Positions 1 through 10,231 are shown, counted from the stretch's first letter. The stretch is DNA of 64,000 nucleotides from Vreelandella olivaria (GCA_004295565.1 AP019416.1:4402001-4466000); one strand, 5' to 3'. The notes: a model not told the origin generated them from the sequence alone. Numbers and translations: made by a program.

Positions 1-103
1 CGATACTGCCGTAACCGTGGGAGAGGTTCATACAGCCCAGACCAATCGAAGGGGCGTTTACGGCGTTAAGGCGCTGAAAGAAGCTCGACATAGGGTTTCC
101 CAT
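1..103 (-). CDS. Aldo/keto reductase, N-terminal fragment (runs off window)
   Basis: Only the first ~34 codons are inside the window. Translation from position 103 (or the internal ATG at 91) gives an N-terminus containing 'SIGLGCMNLSHGYGSI'. This matches the opening beta strand and GLGCM..SH.YG signature of aldo/keto reductases of the AKR11-13 type, which are NADPH-dependent reductases of aldehydes and ketones. It lies about 20 bp downstream of the ABC exporter on the same strand, so cotranscription is possible. Neither candidate start has a strong ribosome binding site. The catalytic Asp/Tyr/Lys/His residues would lie outside the window, so the family call rests on the N-terminal motif alone. 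Confidence 0.6.
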   Translation of the reverse strand, partial: MGNPMSSFFQRLNAVNAPSIGLGCMNLSHGYGSI

Positions 104-122
104 CGTTAAAAGAACCGTTTTA

Positions 123-1885
123 TTACGTTTCACCGCCAAACTGCAACGCGGCTAAATGACGATAGAGCGCGCTGGTGGTGATCAATTCCGCGTGGGTGCC
201 CGCCGCCACTAGCTTGCCGCCATCAAGCACCAGCAAGCGGTCGGCAGCAATAACCGTCGCCAGCCGGTGGGCGATCACGATACTGGTGCGCCCCACCATC
301 AGGCGATCTAGCGCCTGCTGTACCAGCCGTTCACTCTCGGCGTCCAAGGCGCTGGTGGCTTCATCCAGCAGCAGCACGGCGGGATCTTTTAGCAGCGCCC
401 GGGCGATGGCGAGCCGTTGACGCTGGCCACCGGAGAGCTGCACCCCACCGGGGCCCAGGGGCGTGTCAAAACCTTGGGGCAGCGCGTCGATAAAGTCGAG
501 GGCACTGGCGTCCTGAGCGGCAGTGCGCAATCTATAGATATCCGCTTCCGCATCTCCGTAACGCAGATTCTCGGCCACCGAGCCACTAAACAGCACTGGC
601 TCCTGGGCTACCAGCCCCATGGCGCCGCGCAAGGCAGCAAGATCTAGCGTACTGACATCCCTATCATCCAAGGTAATGCGCCCCTGGCTGGGGTCATAAA
701 AGCGTAGCAGCAGCGCCAACAGCGTGCTTTTACCTGCCCCGGAGGGCCCCACCACTGCCACTCGTTCTCCCGGCTTAATGTGAAGATCAAACCCGTTCAG
801 CGCTGGCGTTTCCCGCCCAGGGTAGGTAAAGGTGACGTTCTCCAGGGTAATCTCACCACGCAAAGGGCTGGGTAGGGCCTGGGGGTTCACCGGCGACTGA
901 ATAGCGGGTTGGGTATCGATTAGCTCCAATAAACGCTCCGCCGCGCCTGCTGCGCGCTGCACATCCCCTGCCACTTCAGCCAGAGTGGCAATAGCCCCCG
1001 CCGCCAGCACAGCGTAGAAGATAAACGCCGAGAGCTCGCCAGCACTCATGGTGCCCTCGAGCACCGCCTGACCGCCCTGCCAAAGCATTAAGCCAACCGC
1101 CGTAAACACCACCAGCATGGCAACACCGGTCAACCAGGCGCGCTGCTGGGTGCGCTCGACGGCGCTGCCAAAGGCCTGTTCAACCCGCTGGCCATAGTGG
1201 GTTTTATCCACCGCTTCGTGGGTAAATGCCTGGAGCGTTTTAATCCCGCTGAGCGCTTCCTCGGCATAGCGCCCCAGTTCCGCCACACGATCCTGACTGG
1301 TGCGGGAAAGCCGCCGCACCCGGCGCCCGTACCACACAATGGGCAGCAGCGTGGCGGGGATACCTATCAATACCATCGCCGAGAGCCACGGCTGGGTGAC
1401 CAGCATGAGCACCACGGCCCCCACCAGCATGAACAGATTACGCAGCGCCAGCGATACCGAGGAGCCAAACAGGCTCTGCAGTACGCTGGTGTCCGCTGTC
1501 AGCCGTGAGGCGATCTCCCCGCGGCGCGGCCATCGCTGGCACTTTCGAAAAAGCTTGGCTCCAAGGTAAGTAAATGATCGAACACCCGCTGGCGAAGGTC
1601 GGCAGCCAAGCGCTCGCCAATCCAGGTGACCTGGTAGTAGCGCAGGGCGGAGGCCAGCGCCAGTACCGTCACCACGGCCAGCATCAAACCGAGCGATTGG
1701 GCCAGCGCCTGCTGATCTGCGGCGAGAAAGCCGCGATCAATCACCAAGCGCAGCCCATTACCCAGCAGCAGTACGCTACCCGAGGCCATCAGCAACGCTA
1801 ACCCCGCTAACGCTAAGCGAGTTTTGTAAGGGCGAAGCAGTCCCAGCAGGCGCAGCAGCACCCGGGGGTTAGGGCGTTGATTCAT
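123..1885 (-). CDS. ABCB-type (MsbA-like) ABC exporter half-transporter, frameshifted
   Basis: An inner-membrane half-transporter of about 588 residues, the usual length for MsbA/LmrA-type exporters that work as homodimers. The N-terminal ABC transmembrane domain is followed by an ATPase domain with Walker A 'GPSGAGKST', signature 'LSGGQRQR', Walker B 'VLLLDEATSALD' and H-loop 'IVIAHRL'. The reading frame breaks near 1520: residues up to 'SFFESASDGRAAG' are in one frame and 'EIASRLTADTSVLQSLFG' continues in another, as expected from a single missing base near GGGG. The start at 1885 gives MNQRPNP. The substrate cannot be deduced; lipid or drug export is typical for the family. I take the break to be a sequence error. 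Confidence 0.85.
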
Positions 1886-1970
1886 GGTAGCAATTGCTCA
1901 ACAGAGAAGGCGTTATCCGACCATAGCAGGAGTGTCGAAAGCATGCAGCTAGGGATATATAGCGCCGGAC

Positions 1971-1998
1971 AAAAAAAGCCCGCGAATTATCGCGGGCT
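1971..1998 (-). terminator. Rho-independent terminator after pntB
   Basis: Inverted repeat AGCCCGCG (1977-1984) / CGCGGGCT (1991-1998) with a 6-base loop. Read on the minus strand it is followed by seven T residues (the A run at 1971-1977). It lies about 50 bp beyond the pntB stop and before the ABC exporter start, so it separates the transhydrogenase operon from the exporter. Confidence 0.85.
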
Positions 1999-2047
1999 CA
2001 GTGCTCAATCTCTCTTAATCATTCGTTTCTAGTTAGCTTGCCCTCAC

Positions 2048-3489
2048 CTAATCAATCAGCGGCAGCAGCGCATTTAAGCTATCCCGGGCATCGCCGTAGA
2101 ACATGCGCGTGTTGTCCTTGAAGAACAGCGGGTTCTCGATACCGGAGTAACCGGTACCCTGGCCGCGCTTGCTGACAAACACCTGCTTGGCTTCCCATAC
2201 CTTCAACACCGGCATACCGGCGATGGGGCTGTTGGGGTCTTCTTCGGCCGCAGGGTTCACGATATCGTTGGAGCCAATTACGATCACCACGTCGGTGGTG
2301 GCGAAATCATCATTGATCTCATCCATCTCCAGCACGATATCGTAGGGCACCTTGGCCTCCGCCAGCAGCACGTTCATATGCCCTGGCAAGCGGCCCGCGA
2401 CCGGGTGAATACCAAAGCGCACGGTCTTGCCCGCAGCGCGTAGCTTGCGCACCAGGTCACTCACCGCGGTTTGCGCCTGGGCCACCGCCATACCGTAACC
2501 CGGCACGATAATCACGCTATCGGCATCGTTCAGCGCACTTGCCACGCCGCCAGCATCAATGGCCACCTGCTCGCCTTCGATCTCCGCCGCGGGCCCAGAG
2601 CTTCCGCCAAAACCGCCCAAGATCACGTTAACGAAGTTACGGTTCATCGCCTTACACATGATGTAGAGAGAATCGCACCGGATGAGCCTACTAGCGCACC
2701 GGTGACAATCAGCAGATCGTTGGAAAGCGTGAAGCCGACAGCGGCGGCCGCCCAGCCGGAGTAGCTGTTGAGCATGGAGACCACCACCGGCATATCCGCG
2801 CCGCCAATGCCCATAATCAGGTGGTAACCGATAAAGAACGACAGCGCTGCGAGCACGATCAATGTCCAGAAGCCTGCGCCATTGAGGTACAAAATCGCCA
2901 ACACTAGCGACAGCACCGCCGCTCCGGCGTTAAGCAGATGCCCACCGGGCAGTTGACGCGGTTTACCATCCACTTTACCGGCCAGCTTACCGAACGCCAC
3001 CACCGAACCAGTGAAGGTGACTGCACCGATAAAGATAGCGAACACGACCTCAATCTGTAGAAAAGTGAGCTCGTCAGGCGCTTTGGTGGCGACCAGCGCG
3101 GCAAACGCAGAAAACTCCTGCATAACGCCATCGGCCGCTTGTGCCGCCAGTACCCGGCGGCGCTCTAAATCCGCGCTCCAGGCCACAAACACCGCGGCCA
3201 AGCCAACAAAGCTGTGCAGCGCTGCCACGAGTTGCGGCATTTCGGTCATCTCGACCTTGCCCGCCACGTAGACGCCAATGCCGGCACCAATGACCATCAT
3301 CGGGATCAGCCACCAGTAGCCACCGATACCCGGCCCTAATGAAGTGAAAAATACCGCCAGCGCCATGCCCACAATGCCGTACCACACGGCCCGCTTGGCT
3401 TTCTCCTGGTTACTCAAGCCGCCCAGCGACAGAATAAACAGCACGCTTGCCGCGATCGCCGCGGCAGATACGAATCCTTGACCTAACAT
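2048..3489 (-). CDS. pntB: NAD(P) transhydrogenase subunit beta, frameshifted
   Basis: Membrane subunit of the proton-translocating nicotinamide nucleotide transhydrogenase, which uses the proton gradient to drive hydride transfer from NADH to NADP+. Residues ~1-280 are multi-spanning membrane helices starting [15 protein letters not shown]. The C-terminal ~190 residues are the NADP(H)-binding dIII domain, with '[15 protein letters not shown]' and '[15 protein letters not shown]'. The frame changes near 2668 within the conserved '[18 protein letters not shown]' region; one base is missing. With that corrected the length is about 480 residues, normal for PntB. It starts 16 bp downstream of pntA and belongs to the same operon. 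Confidence 0.93.
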
Positions 3490-3505
3490 ATCGTCTCTCC
3501 GCCGC

Positions 3506-5076
3506 TTAGGATTTTTGGAACATGGCCAGCATCCGGCGTGTCACCAGGAAGCCACCCACGATATTGATTGACGCGATGAGCACCGAGATCGATGCCAGCA
3601 CGCCCACAATGGCGCTGCCGGAGCCAATCTGCAGAATCGCCCCCAAAATAATGATGCCCGAAATCGCGTTAGTCACCGCCATCAGCGGTGTATGCAGCGA
3701 GTGGCTGACGTTCCAGATCACCTGGAAGCCGATAAAGCAGGCCAGCACAAAGACAATAAAGTGCTGCATAAACGACACCGGCGCCACTTGCCCCAACAGC
3801 AGCATCAGCGCACCACCGACGGCCAACAGTCCCACCTGGCGCTTGGTTTGTGCTTTGAAGGTGGCAAGCTCAGCGGCTTTTTTCTCTTCCGCTGTGGGCT
3901 CTTTCTCTTTCTTCTTCGGCTTAGCGGCAGCAATTGCTTTGACTTTAGGCGGCGGTGGCGGGAAGGTTATTTCACCCTCGTGAGTCACCGTAGCGCCACG
4001 GATCACATCGTCTTCCATATTGTGATTGATCACCCCATCTTTCTCGGGGGTTAGATCAGTCAACATATGGCGGATATTGGTGGCATAGAGCAGCGATGAT
4101 TGCGTAGCCATGCGCGAGGGGAAATCGGTATAGCCGACCACCACTACTCCGTTATCACTGACTACCCGCTCATCCGGTTTGGTGAGATCGCAGTTGCCGC
4201 CCTTCTCGGCCGCTAAATCGATAACCACCGACCCTGGCTTCATGGCCTCAACCATATCTTCCAGCCACAGCTTGGGCGCGGGACGACCAGGAATTAGCGC
4301 GGTGGTAATGACGATATCCACATCCGGCGCCTGCTCGCGGAAGCACTCCAGCTGCTTCTCGCGGAACTCCGGGCTTGAGGGCGAGGCGTAGCCGCCGCTT
4401 TCAGAACCATCCTGGCTCTCGTCAAAATCGAGGAACAGGAACTCAGCGCCCATGGACTCGATCTGTTCAGAGACCTCGGGGCGTACGTCAAAGGCGCGCA
4501 CCACGGCGCCCAGGCTGGTGGCGGTGCCGATCGCCGCCAAGCCCGCCACGCCAGCACCGATCACCAGCACCTTGGCAGGCGGTACTTTACCCGCAGCGGT
4601 AACCTGGCCAGTAAAGAAGCGGCCAAAATTGTTGCCCGCTTCAATCACCGCCCGGTAACCGGCGATATTGGCCATGGAGGAGAGTGCGTCCATCTTCTGT
4701 GCCCGGGAGATACGCGGCACCATATCCATGGCAATCACAGTGGCGCCCTGGGCCTTACACTTCTCCAGCAGCGCTTCGTTTTGCGCTGGCCAGAAGAAGG
4801 CAATCAGGGTTTGGCCTTTGCGCAGCCGCTCGGCTTCTGCATCAGAGGGCTCGCGGACTTTAATGACCACCTCGGCGTCGTTCCAGAGCGCATCCGCTCC
4901 TTCCACCACGGTAACGCCCGCCTCACGATAAGTGTCGTCATTAAAGCCCGCCGCCAGGCCCGCGCCGCTCTCTACCAAGCACTCGTGGCCCAGCTTCTGG
5001 ATCTGCTTGGCGCTCTCGGGGTTAGCGCAACACGCGCTTCCCCCCGGGCACTCTCTTTCGGTGCACCTATTTTCAC
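3506..5076 (-). CDS. pntA: NAD(P) transhydrogenase subunit alpha, frameshifted near start
   Basis: Soluble NAD(H)-binding dI domain followed by a basic/proline linker ([21 protein letters not shown]) and four C-terminal membrane helices: the fused PntA arrangement of enterobacteria and Halomonas, about 520 residues. The Rossmann motif '[17 protein letters not shown]' and '[14 protein letters not shown]' are visible. The true start is a GTG at 5076 preceded by AGGAGA, giving [21 protein letters not shown] missing base near 5027 then shifts the frame before '[20 protein letters not shown]'. Together with pntB it forms a two-gene operon that supplies NADPH. Confidence 0.93.
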
Positions 5077-5470
5077 TCGTGTTCTCCTTTGTTTTTTTCT
5101 GCTGCTGTTACCTTCCTACAGCGCCGCCACATAGCGGTTGGGCACTGCCCATTTTCGACCTTCGTCATAACGCCTGTTAGCAGTCTAGGATCTAACGGGG
5201 CGGCTGCCAGATACTATTCAACCTTTGATTCAACTGGGTTGTTTAACTACAACATGGGCTGATTGAGGCTTCAAGCCCCACCAAAAGAGCGAGAAAACTA
5301 CTTCCAAAGTACCACAGGCAGTTGGCTCTACTGGTGCTTTACTGAAGAAGCGGGCAAGGCAATAGCGCTTAACCGCTGATAGTACCCGCACCAACATAGG
5401 TAGTAATACTTGTAACGACTGTTGCAACACCACTCACGACAACATACTTAACAACGCAGGAGAGTTCCTT
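5077..5470. promoter_or_regulatory. Divergent intergenic region between pntA and pqqA
   Basis: A 394-bp non-coding stretch that must hold the promoters of pntAB (leftward) and pqqA (rightward). The pntA ribosome binding site AGGAGA lies near 5083-5088. The 13-mer ACTACTTCCAAAG at 5297-5309 recurs exactly upstream of the cytochrome c550 gene. Downstream of it is TTGGC...TGGTGCTTT (5322-5340). pqqA is preceded by AGGAGAG about 8 bp before its ATG. I saw no open reading frame of credible coding quality here. Confidence 0.6.
5297..5309 (+). promoter_or_regulatory. Candidate regulator site upstream of pqqA (shared 13-mer)
   Basis: ACTACTTCCAAAG, an exact copy of the 13-mer at 12322-12334 upstream of the cytochrome c550 gene. 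Both downstream genes belong to the PQQ/alcohol oxidation regulon, and an ErbR-type activator is encoded in the same locus. The chance of an exact 13-base match between two regions of about 300 bp is roughly one in a thousand. Binding by ErbR is inference. Confidence 0.45.
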
Positions 5471-5542
5471 ATGTGGACGAAACCAACCTATCAAGATATG
5501 CGCCTTGGCTTTGAAGTAACGCTGTATATCTCTACCCGCTAA
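5471..5542 (+). CDS. pqqA: PQQ precursor peptide PqqA
   Basis: A 23-residue peptide, MWTKPTYQDMRLGFEVTLYI followed by STR. It carries the invariant E-V-T-L-Y block whose Glu and Tyr side chains are cross-linked by PqqE and become the PQQ carbon skeleton. The ATG is preceded by AGGAGAG with good spacing. Length and motif fit the 22-24 residue PqqA family exactly. It opens the pqqABCDE operon and is separated from pqqB by a GC-rich hairpin. Confidence 0.97.
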   Translation: MWTKPTYQDMRLGFEVTLYISTR

Positions 5543-5561
5543 CGTCTACTTACTGAGTCGT

Positions 5562-5600
5562 GCCCCTGTCTATATCAACCCGCTCATGCTAGGCAGGGGC
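5562..5600 (+). terminator. Hairpin between pqqA and pqqB (partial terminator/attenuator)
   Basis: GCCCCTG (5562-5568) pairs with CAGGGGC (5594-5600), a seven-base GC-rich stem followed only by TTTC. It sits between the stop of the 23-codon pqqA and the pqqB start. The lack of a long T tract suggests partial termination or 3' end stabilisation, which would raise pqqA transcript over the enzyme genes. Confidence 0.55.
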
Positions 5601-5633
5601 TTTCACCGCAGCACCAACTTAAGAGTCCAGCCT

Positions 5634-6556
5634 ATGCAGGTTATCGTTCTTGGGGCTGCCGCAGGTGGCGGTTTCCCCAGTGGAATTGCAACTGCCCGAA
5701 CTGCTTCCACGCACGCCAAGGCAGCAGCGACCATCAACCACGCACTCAGTCATCCATTGCGTTAAGCGTTGATGGCAAAAGGTGGCTGCTATGCAACACC
5801 TCCCCTGACATTCGCGCCCAACTCAACGCCAACCCGGAACTATGGCCTAACGAACTGCGTGGCAGCGGTATTCAAGGCGTGCTGCTGGTAGATGCCCAGA
5901 TCGACCACGTCACCGGGCTACTTTCCCTTAGAGAAGGCTGTCCGCTGGATGTATGGTGCACGCCCAATGTACATAACGATTTATCTACTGGGTTTCCACT
6001 GTTCCCAATGCTGGAGCACTGGGGCGGGCTGCGCTGGCAGCCGGTTGGCTTGGACGATCATCAGGAGGTGGTCGAGTTTTCGATTCCTTTCCTGCCGGAT
6101 ATCGCGCTTACCGCCTTTGCGCTACACAGCAATGCCCCGCCCTACTCACCACGGCGCGGGGCTACTTCCTGTGGTGATAATTTAGGGCTGTATATTGTCG
6201 ACCGGCGCAGCGGTAAGTCGCTGTGCTACGCCCCTGGGCTTGGCAACCCCACGCCACTGGCCATGCGCTTCTTACACGCCGCTGATGTGGTGATGGTGGA
6301 CGGCACCCTGTGGGAAGACGACGAAATGCAGGCACTCGGCGTTGGCACCTCAACAGGCCAACAGATGGGGCACCTCGCGCTCAATGGCAACGGCGGCATG
6401 TGTGAGCTACTTAACGACCTCCCCAGCAGCACGCGGCGCATTTTGATTCATATTAACAACACCAATCCGATTTTAGACCGCACCAGCGAGGCGGCAAAAA
6501 CAGTTCAGGACGCAGGCATCGAAACAGCCTACGACGGCATGAAGCTCACGCTATAG
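5634..6556 (+). CDS. pqqB: PQQ biosynthesis protein PqqB, frameshifted
   Basis: Metallo-beta-lactamase fold protein of PQQ biosynthesis; PqqB has been proposed to hydroxylate the Tyr moiety of the processed PqqA dipeptide. The N-terminus MQVIVLGAAAGGGFP is followed, after one missing C in a C run near 5681 (TTCCCCAG), by the zinc-site signature 'QWNCNCPNC'. Downstream are 'LLCNTSPDIRAQL', 'LVDAQIDHVTGLL' (modified metal-binding loop) and the C-terminus 'ILIHINNTNPIL'. Corrected length is about 307 residues, normal for PqqB. It is the second gene of the pqq operon. Confidence 0.93.
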
Positions 6557-6585
6557 CCCTATCGCCAATATTTAGGAGATTGATC

Positions 6586-7373
6586 ATGGCGCTAACCGCA
6601 ATAACGCCCTGCGCTTCTGACACCCCGCTCAATCGGGAGGCGTTCCGTGACGCGCTGATGAATAAAGGGCAGTACTACCACCTCAACCACCCCTTTCAGC
6701 AGGCGATGGCCAACGGCGAACTTAGCCGTGAACAATTGCAGGGCTGGGTGGCTAACCGCTTTACTACCAACTGATGATTCCCCAAAAAGACGCCGCGCTA
6801 CTGGCCAACTGCCCGGATGCAGCCACCCGCAGGCGATGGGTGCAGCGCCTGCTAGACCACGACGGCCACACTGGCGATGAGGGTGGGATTGAAGCCTGGC
6901 TAGCCCTCGGTGAAGCCGTAGGATTACACCGTCATACGCTGCTCTCCCAGGAGCGCGTGCTACCCGGTGTCCGCTTTGCAGTGGATGCCTACCGCCACTT
7001 TGTCGCCCAAGCGCCCTGGCAGGAGGCAGCGATCTCATCGCTTACCGAGCTGTTTGCGCCGCTTGCCCACCAAAACCGGCTGGATACCTGGCCCCAGCAC
7101 TACCCGTGGATTAACGAGCAGGGCTATCGCTACTTTCGCAAGCGCCTCAGCGAAGCCCGCCGAGACGTCGAGCACGGCCTGGAAATCGCCTTAAGCGTGT
7201 GCACGACGGTGGCGCTGCAGCAACGTGCGCTGAACATCCTGCAATTCAAGCTTGATGTGCTGTGGAGCATGCTGGATGCCATAACCATGGCCTATCAGTT
7301 AGACCGTCCGCCTTACCACACCGTTACCAGTGAAGCGGTGTATCACCGTGGGCTTGAGCACTCACTTTACTAG
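6586..7373 (+). CDS. pqqC: Pyrroloquinoline-quinone synthase PqqC, frameshifted
   Basis: Cofactor-free oxidase that closes the ring and carries out the final oxidation to PQQ. The ATG at 6586 follows TAGGAG with 7-bp spacing; a TTG at 6580 in the same frame is a less likely start. The frame breaks near 6765, where '[19 protein letters not shown]' needs one more T (TTTACTACC in the sequence). Recognisable features are '[13 protein letters not shown]', '[16 protein letters not shown]' and '[18 protein letters not shown]'. Corrected length is about 262 residues. It lies between pqqB and pqqD in the operon. Confidence 0.94.
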
Positions 7374-7404
7374 ACCTTGATTGACGAGCGTTGGGGAATT
7401 CAAC

Positions 7405-7689
7405 ATGGCACAGCAAGACATTTACCAAATGCGGCGCGGCTGGCGGTTACAGTGGGAAGCCATTCAGGGCTGCCACGTCATTCTTTACCCCGAAGGTATG
7501 GTCAAGCTCAGCACGACTGCCGGAGCGATTCTTGAACAGGTCGATGGCCACCAATCCGTCGCCGACATTATCGCCACTCTGCAGCGGCGCTACCCAGGCG
7601 CGGAGACCTTAGCAGACGACGTCGTGCAATTTATCGAGGAAGCACGCGCCAACGGCTGGCTAGCCGCGAAGGAGGTTCACTGTGGCTGA
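7405..7689 (+). CDS. pqqD: PqqA-binding chaperone PqqD
   Basis: Small RiPP recognition element protein (94 residues from the ATG at 7405: [18 protein letters not shown]) that binds PqqA and presents it to PqqE. '[20 protein letters not shown]' and '[14 protein letters not shown]' are typical PqqD sequences. The longer in-frame start at 7381 is less likely because PqqD proteins normally begin just before the '.RGWRLQWE' strand. Intact, and its end overlaps the GTG start of pqqE by 8 nt, which suggests translational coupling. Confidence 0.95.
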   Translation: MAQQDIYQMRRGWRLQWEAIQGCHVILYPEGMVKLSTTAGAILEQVDGHQSVADIIATLQRRYPGAETLADDVVQFIEEARANGWLAAKEVHCG

Positions 7690-8905
7690 TACCAACAGGG
7701 TGAATCAAAGCACTGCTGAAGCGACCTCGCCACCTTTATGGCTGCTGGCAGAACTTACCTACCGTTGCCCGCTGCAGTGCGCCTACTGCTCTAACCCGCT
7801 GGCCTTTACCCGCTACCAAAACGAGCTGGATAGCGAAGCGTGGTTTAGCGTGCTGCGCCAGGCGCGGGCCATGGGGGCGGCGCAATTGGGCTTTTCCGGC
7901 GGTGAGCCGCTGATTCGCCAGGATCTGGAAGCGCTGGTACGCGAAGCACGCACGCTAGGCTTTTATACCAACCTGCTGACCTCCGGCGTGGGCCTTACTG
8001 CCCAGCGAGTAGACGCTCTGGCAGAGGCAGGCCTGGATCATATTCAGATTAGCCTGCAGGCTGCCGACCCCGAACTGGCCCAGGCGCTGGCCGGCTCTGC
8101 CAAGGCCCATGCCAACAAGCTGGCAATGGCAAAAGCCGTCAAAGCCGCTGGCTACACTATGGTATTGAACGTGGTGCTGCATCGGCACAATATCGATCAA
8201 ATTGGCGACCTGATTGCCCTCTGTGATGAACTCGGTGCGGATGCTGTTGAGCTGGCCAACTGCCAGTATTACGGCTGGGCGTTTTTAAACCGCCAAGCGT
8301 TGATGCCTACCCGGGAACAGCTGGTACGTGCCGAGGCGGAAACCAACCGCTGGCGGGAAACCCTGGCGGCAAGGGGCCGCGATATGTCGTTGTTGTTTGT
8401 GGTGCCGGACTACTTTGAACAAACGCCTAAGGCATGCATGGGCGGCTGGGGCAGCATTTTTATGACCGTTGCCCCGGATGGCGCCGTGTTGCCCTGCCAT
8501 AGCGCCAGGGAACTACCGATGGCGTTTCCCAACGTAAAAGAGACGTCGCTGCAGGACATTTGGTACCAAAGCGACGCCTTTAACTGTTTTCGCGGCACCC
8601 AGTGGATGCCAACACTCTGCCAGCAGTGCGACGAGCGCGATAAAGACCATGGCGGCTGCCGTTGCCAAGCTTATTTGTTAACCGGCGATATGCACGCCAC
8701 CGACCCCGTTTGCCAGCACTCTCCCCAGCATGGGTTGCTAGAGAGCCTGATCGCAGAAAACGCCCAAAGCCCCCTTGATCAAGCGACTCTTATCCCCCGC
8801 AATGCCCGCCAATCAAAGCAGTTGCAAACTAAACAGTTACAGAGCCAGGGTAGTTCAGCGGAGCCTTCGCCCCGCCAAACGCCCGAGCTGATTTATCGGC
8901 AATAA
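7682..8905 (+). CDS. pqqE: PqqA peptide cyclase PqqE (radical SAM/SPASM)
   Basis: Radical SAM enzyme of 407 residues that makes the Glu-Tyr carbon-carbon cross-link in PqqA. The radical SAM motif is CPLQCAYC (CX3CX2C) near residue 30. The C-terminal SPASM region has the auxiliary cluster cysteines 'CMGGWGSI', '[11 protein letters not shown]', '[18 protein letters not shown]' and 'DPVCQHS'. The GTG start at 7682 overlaps pqqD. The reading frame is intact. The last ~45 residues are a polar, Gln-rich tail ([13 protein letters not shown]) longer than usual for PqqE and probably disordered. It is the last gene of the pqqABCDE operon. Confidence 0.96.
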   Translation: MADTNRVNQSTAEATSPPLWLLAELTYRCPLQCAYCSNPLAFTRYQNELDSEAWFSVLRQARAMGAAQLGFSGGEPLIRQDLEALVREARTLGFYTNLLTSGVGLTAQRVDALAEAGLDHIQISLQAADPELAQALAGSAKAHANKLAMAKAVKAAGYTMVLNVVLHRHNIDQIGDLIALCDELGADAVELANCQYYGWAFLNRQALMPTREQLVRAEAETNRWRETLAARGRDMSLLFVVPDYFEQTPKACMGGWGSIFMTVAPDGAVLPCHSARELPMAFPNVKETSLQDIWYQSDAFNCFRGTQWMPTLCQQCDERDKDHGGCRCQAYLLTGDMHATDPVCQHSPQHGLLESLIAENAQSPLDQATLIPRNARQSKQLQTKQLQSQGSSAEPSPRQTPELIYRQ

Positions 8906-8910
8906 ATCCA

Positions 8911-9506
8911 TTAAGGCTCGCAGGTGGCTCGCTCAGCATGGGCAGGCAGCTGCGGGCAAACAGCGGCTAATGAATGACCGCTCGCTTGCCAGCCATCCAC
9001 CCCATTGGGGTACCAATAGAGCTCTTCATAGCCCATTGCCTCAGCGCGTCGGGCAGCATTCCAGGAAAGCCAGCAGTCGCTGCGGCAAAGAACACCAACG
9101 GCGCTGCCTCAGCGTTCTCACGCTGCGCATCGAGTGCTTGCGTGAAGTAATCACTCCACTCATCTTCCAAAGTAGGTGCGCCCACGTTAGGCAGCCAAAT
9201 ACTGCCGGGGATCGTTAAGTGAGGAGTATCCTGCAGAAAAAGGCCGTTATGCCAGGTTAACGCGTAGACATCCACCAGGATGACCGACGACGATTCCAGC
9301 AGCGCTTGAAAAGTATCGTCATCTAACGTGGTCACCCCAGGTAGCGGTGCAGTGACGGGGGCTTTAAATGGCGGTAACCGATAGCCTTGTTGGTTAAACG
9401 CCGCTGCAGGCACGTCAGCACCCGCCACGCCGCTAACTATTCCACTTATCCACGCCAAGCAAATGATATAGCGGCGCACAGAGTGCGCCGAGTGCTGTGT
9501 CGACAT
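8911..9506 (-). CDS. PQQ-dependent catabolism-associated CXXCW motif protein, frameshifted
   Basis: Secreted rhodanese-like protein of about 198 residues. It starts MSTQHSAHSVRRYIICLAW with a signal peptide ending near 'VAGA'; GGAGTG precedes the ATG at 9506. The rhodanese-like core 'ILVDVYALTWHNGLFLQD' is followed, after a missing T near 9088, by 'VFFCRSDCWLSWNAARRA', which contains the C-x2-C-W motif that names the family (here C-R-S-D-C-W). The corrected frame runs to a TAA at 8911-8913. Family members occur only beside PQQ-dependent dehydrogenases, and a periplasmic thiol or sulfur-relay role is inferred. It lies 7 bp downstream of the pentapeptide gene and is tail to tail with pqqE. Confidence 0.88.
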
Positions 9507-9513
9507 GATGGCA

Positions 9514-10199
9514 TCACTCCCAATCAAACGGGCAGGCGGTACATCCCTCCATTTGGGCCATTTGGAAGTTACCGTAGTGGATACGTGCACCGGTCATATC
9601 GGCATCGTTAAGACGGGCGATGTTCATTTTGACTTCTTGCAGGTTAGCATCGCGCAGATCCGCCCCAATCAGGTTGACCTTATTCATCCAGGCCATTTCC
9701 AGGTTGCTGCCCATCAGCTTCGCTCCCTGCATACTGGCCCCAGACAGTCGGGCGAACGCCAAATTGGCCCCAGTCAGGTCAGCGTGATCAAACGTCGCTC
9801 CCTGGGCATAAATACTCCAGCTATCCAACCCAACCAAACTGGCATGGGAAAGATCGGCACCACGCAGGTGGTGTTGGGCATACGCGCGCGATTAAGGTTA
9901 GCGTTGCGTAGCGATGCACCTTCAAAATCAACGCTGCGTAGATTGCTATGGCGGAAATCCGAGCCGTCTAAATTGCTGCCCGCAAAGTTGGCGCCTTGCA
10001 AATCAAGGTTAGCAAAGTCGCCGCCGGATAAGTCCATATTGACGCACTGAGCGCCGGGCACCAGCTCGCAGCCGTTATGTACTGGCGGTTGGTACGCTTC
10101 AACATAATCGTCGGCAACGACACTGCCTATCGCGCTAAGGCAGAGAAAAACTGCCGCTGTTTGGCGGCGCCATAAAGGCAGAGTATTACGCGTTATCAT
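9514..10199 (-). CDS. Secreted pentapeptide-repeat protein of the PQQ locus, frameshifted
   Basis: Starts MITRNTLPLWRRQTAAVF, with a signal peptide ending near 'SVVADDY'; GGAGAG lies upstream. Most of the mature protein is A(D/N)LxX pentapeptide repeats, for example 'MDLSGGDFANLDLQGANFAG' and later 'ADLTGANLAFARLSGASMQG'; such repeats fold into a right-handed quadrilateral beta helix. Cysteines lie at 'NGCELVPGAQC' and at the C-terminus 'EGCTACPFDWE'. The frame breaks near 9888. Total length is about 228 residues. It sits between exaA and the CXXCW protein on the same strand, so a periplasmic role linked to alcohol oxidation is likely, but its biochemical function is unknown. Confidence 0.85.
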
Positions 10200-10231
10200 T
10201 ATTGTTCTCTCCATGACCGTTATCTGCATTC

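Noticed and set aside
123-1885. ABC exporter, pntA, exaA, soxA and many others as real pseudogenes
   Set aside because: Both sides of each break are fully conserved with no other decay, and the breaks mostly lie in homopolymers. Sequencing error is the simpler explanation.
5322-5340. Possible sigma-54 promoter (TTGGC...TGGTGCTTT, GG-N10-GC) before pqqA
   Set aside because: The spacing fits, but the cytochrome promoter that shares the other motif does not have it, and the locus regulator is a NarL/LuxR type, which does not act with sigma-54.
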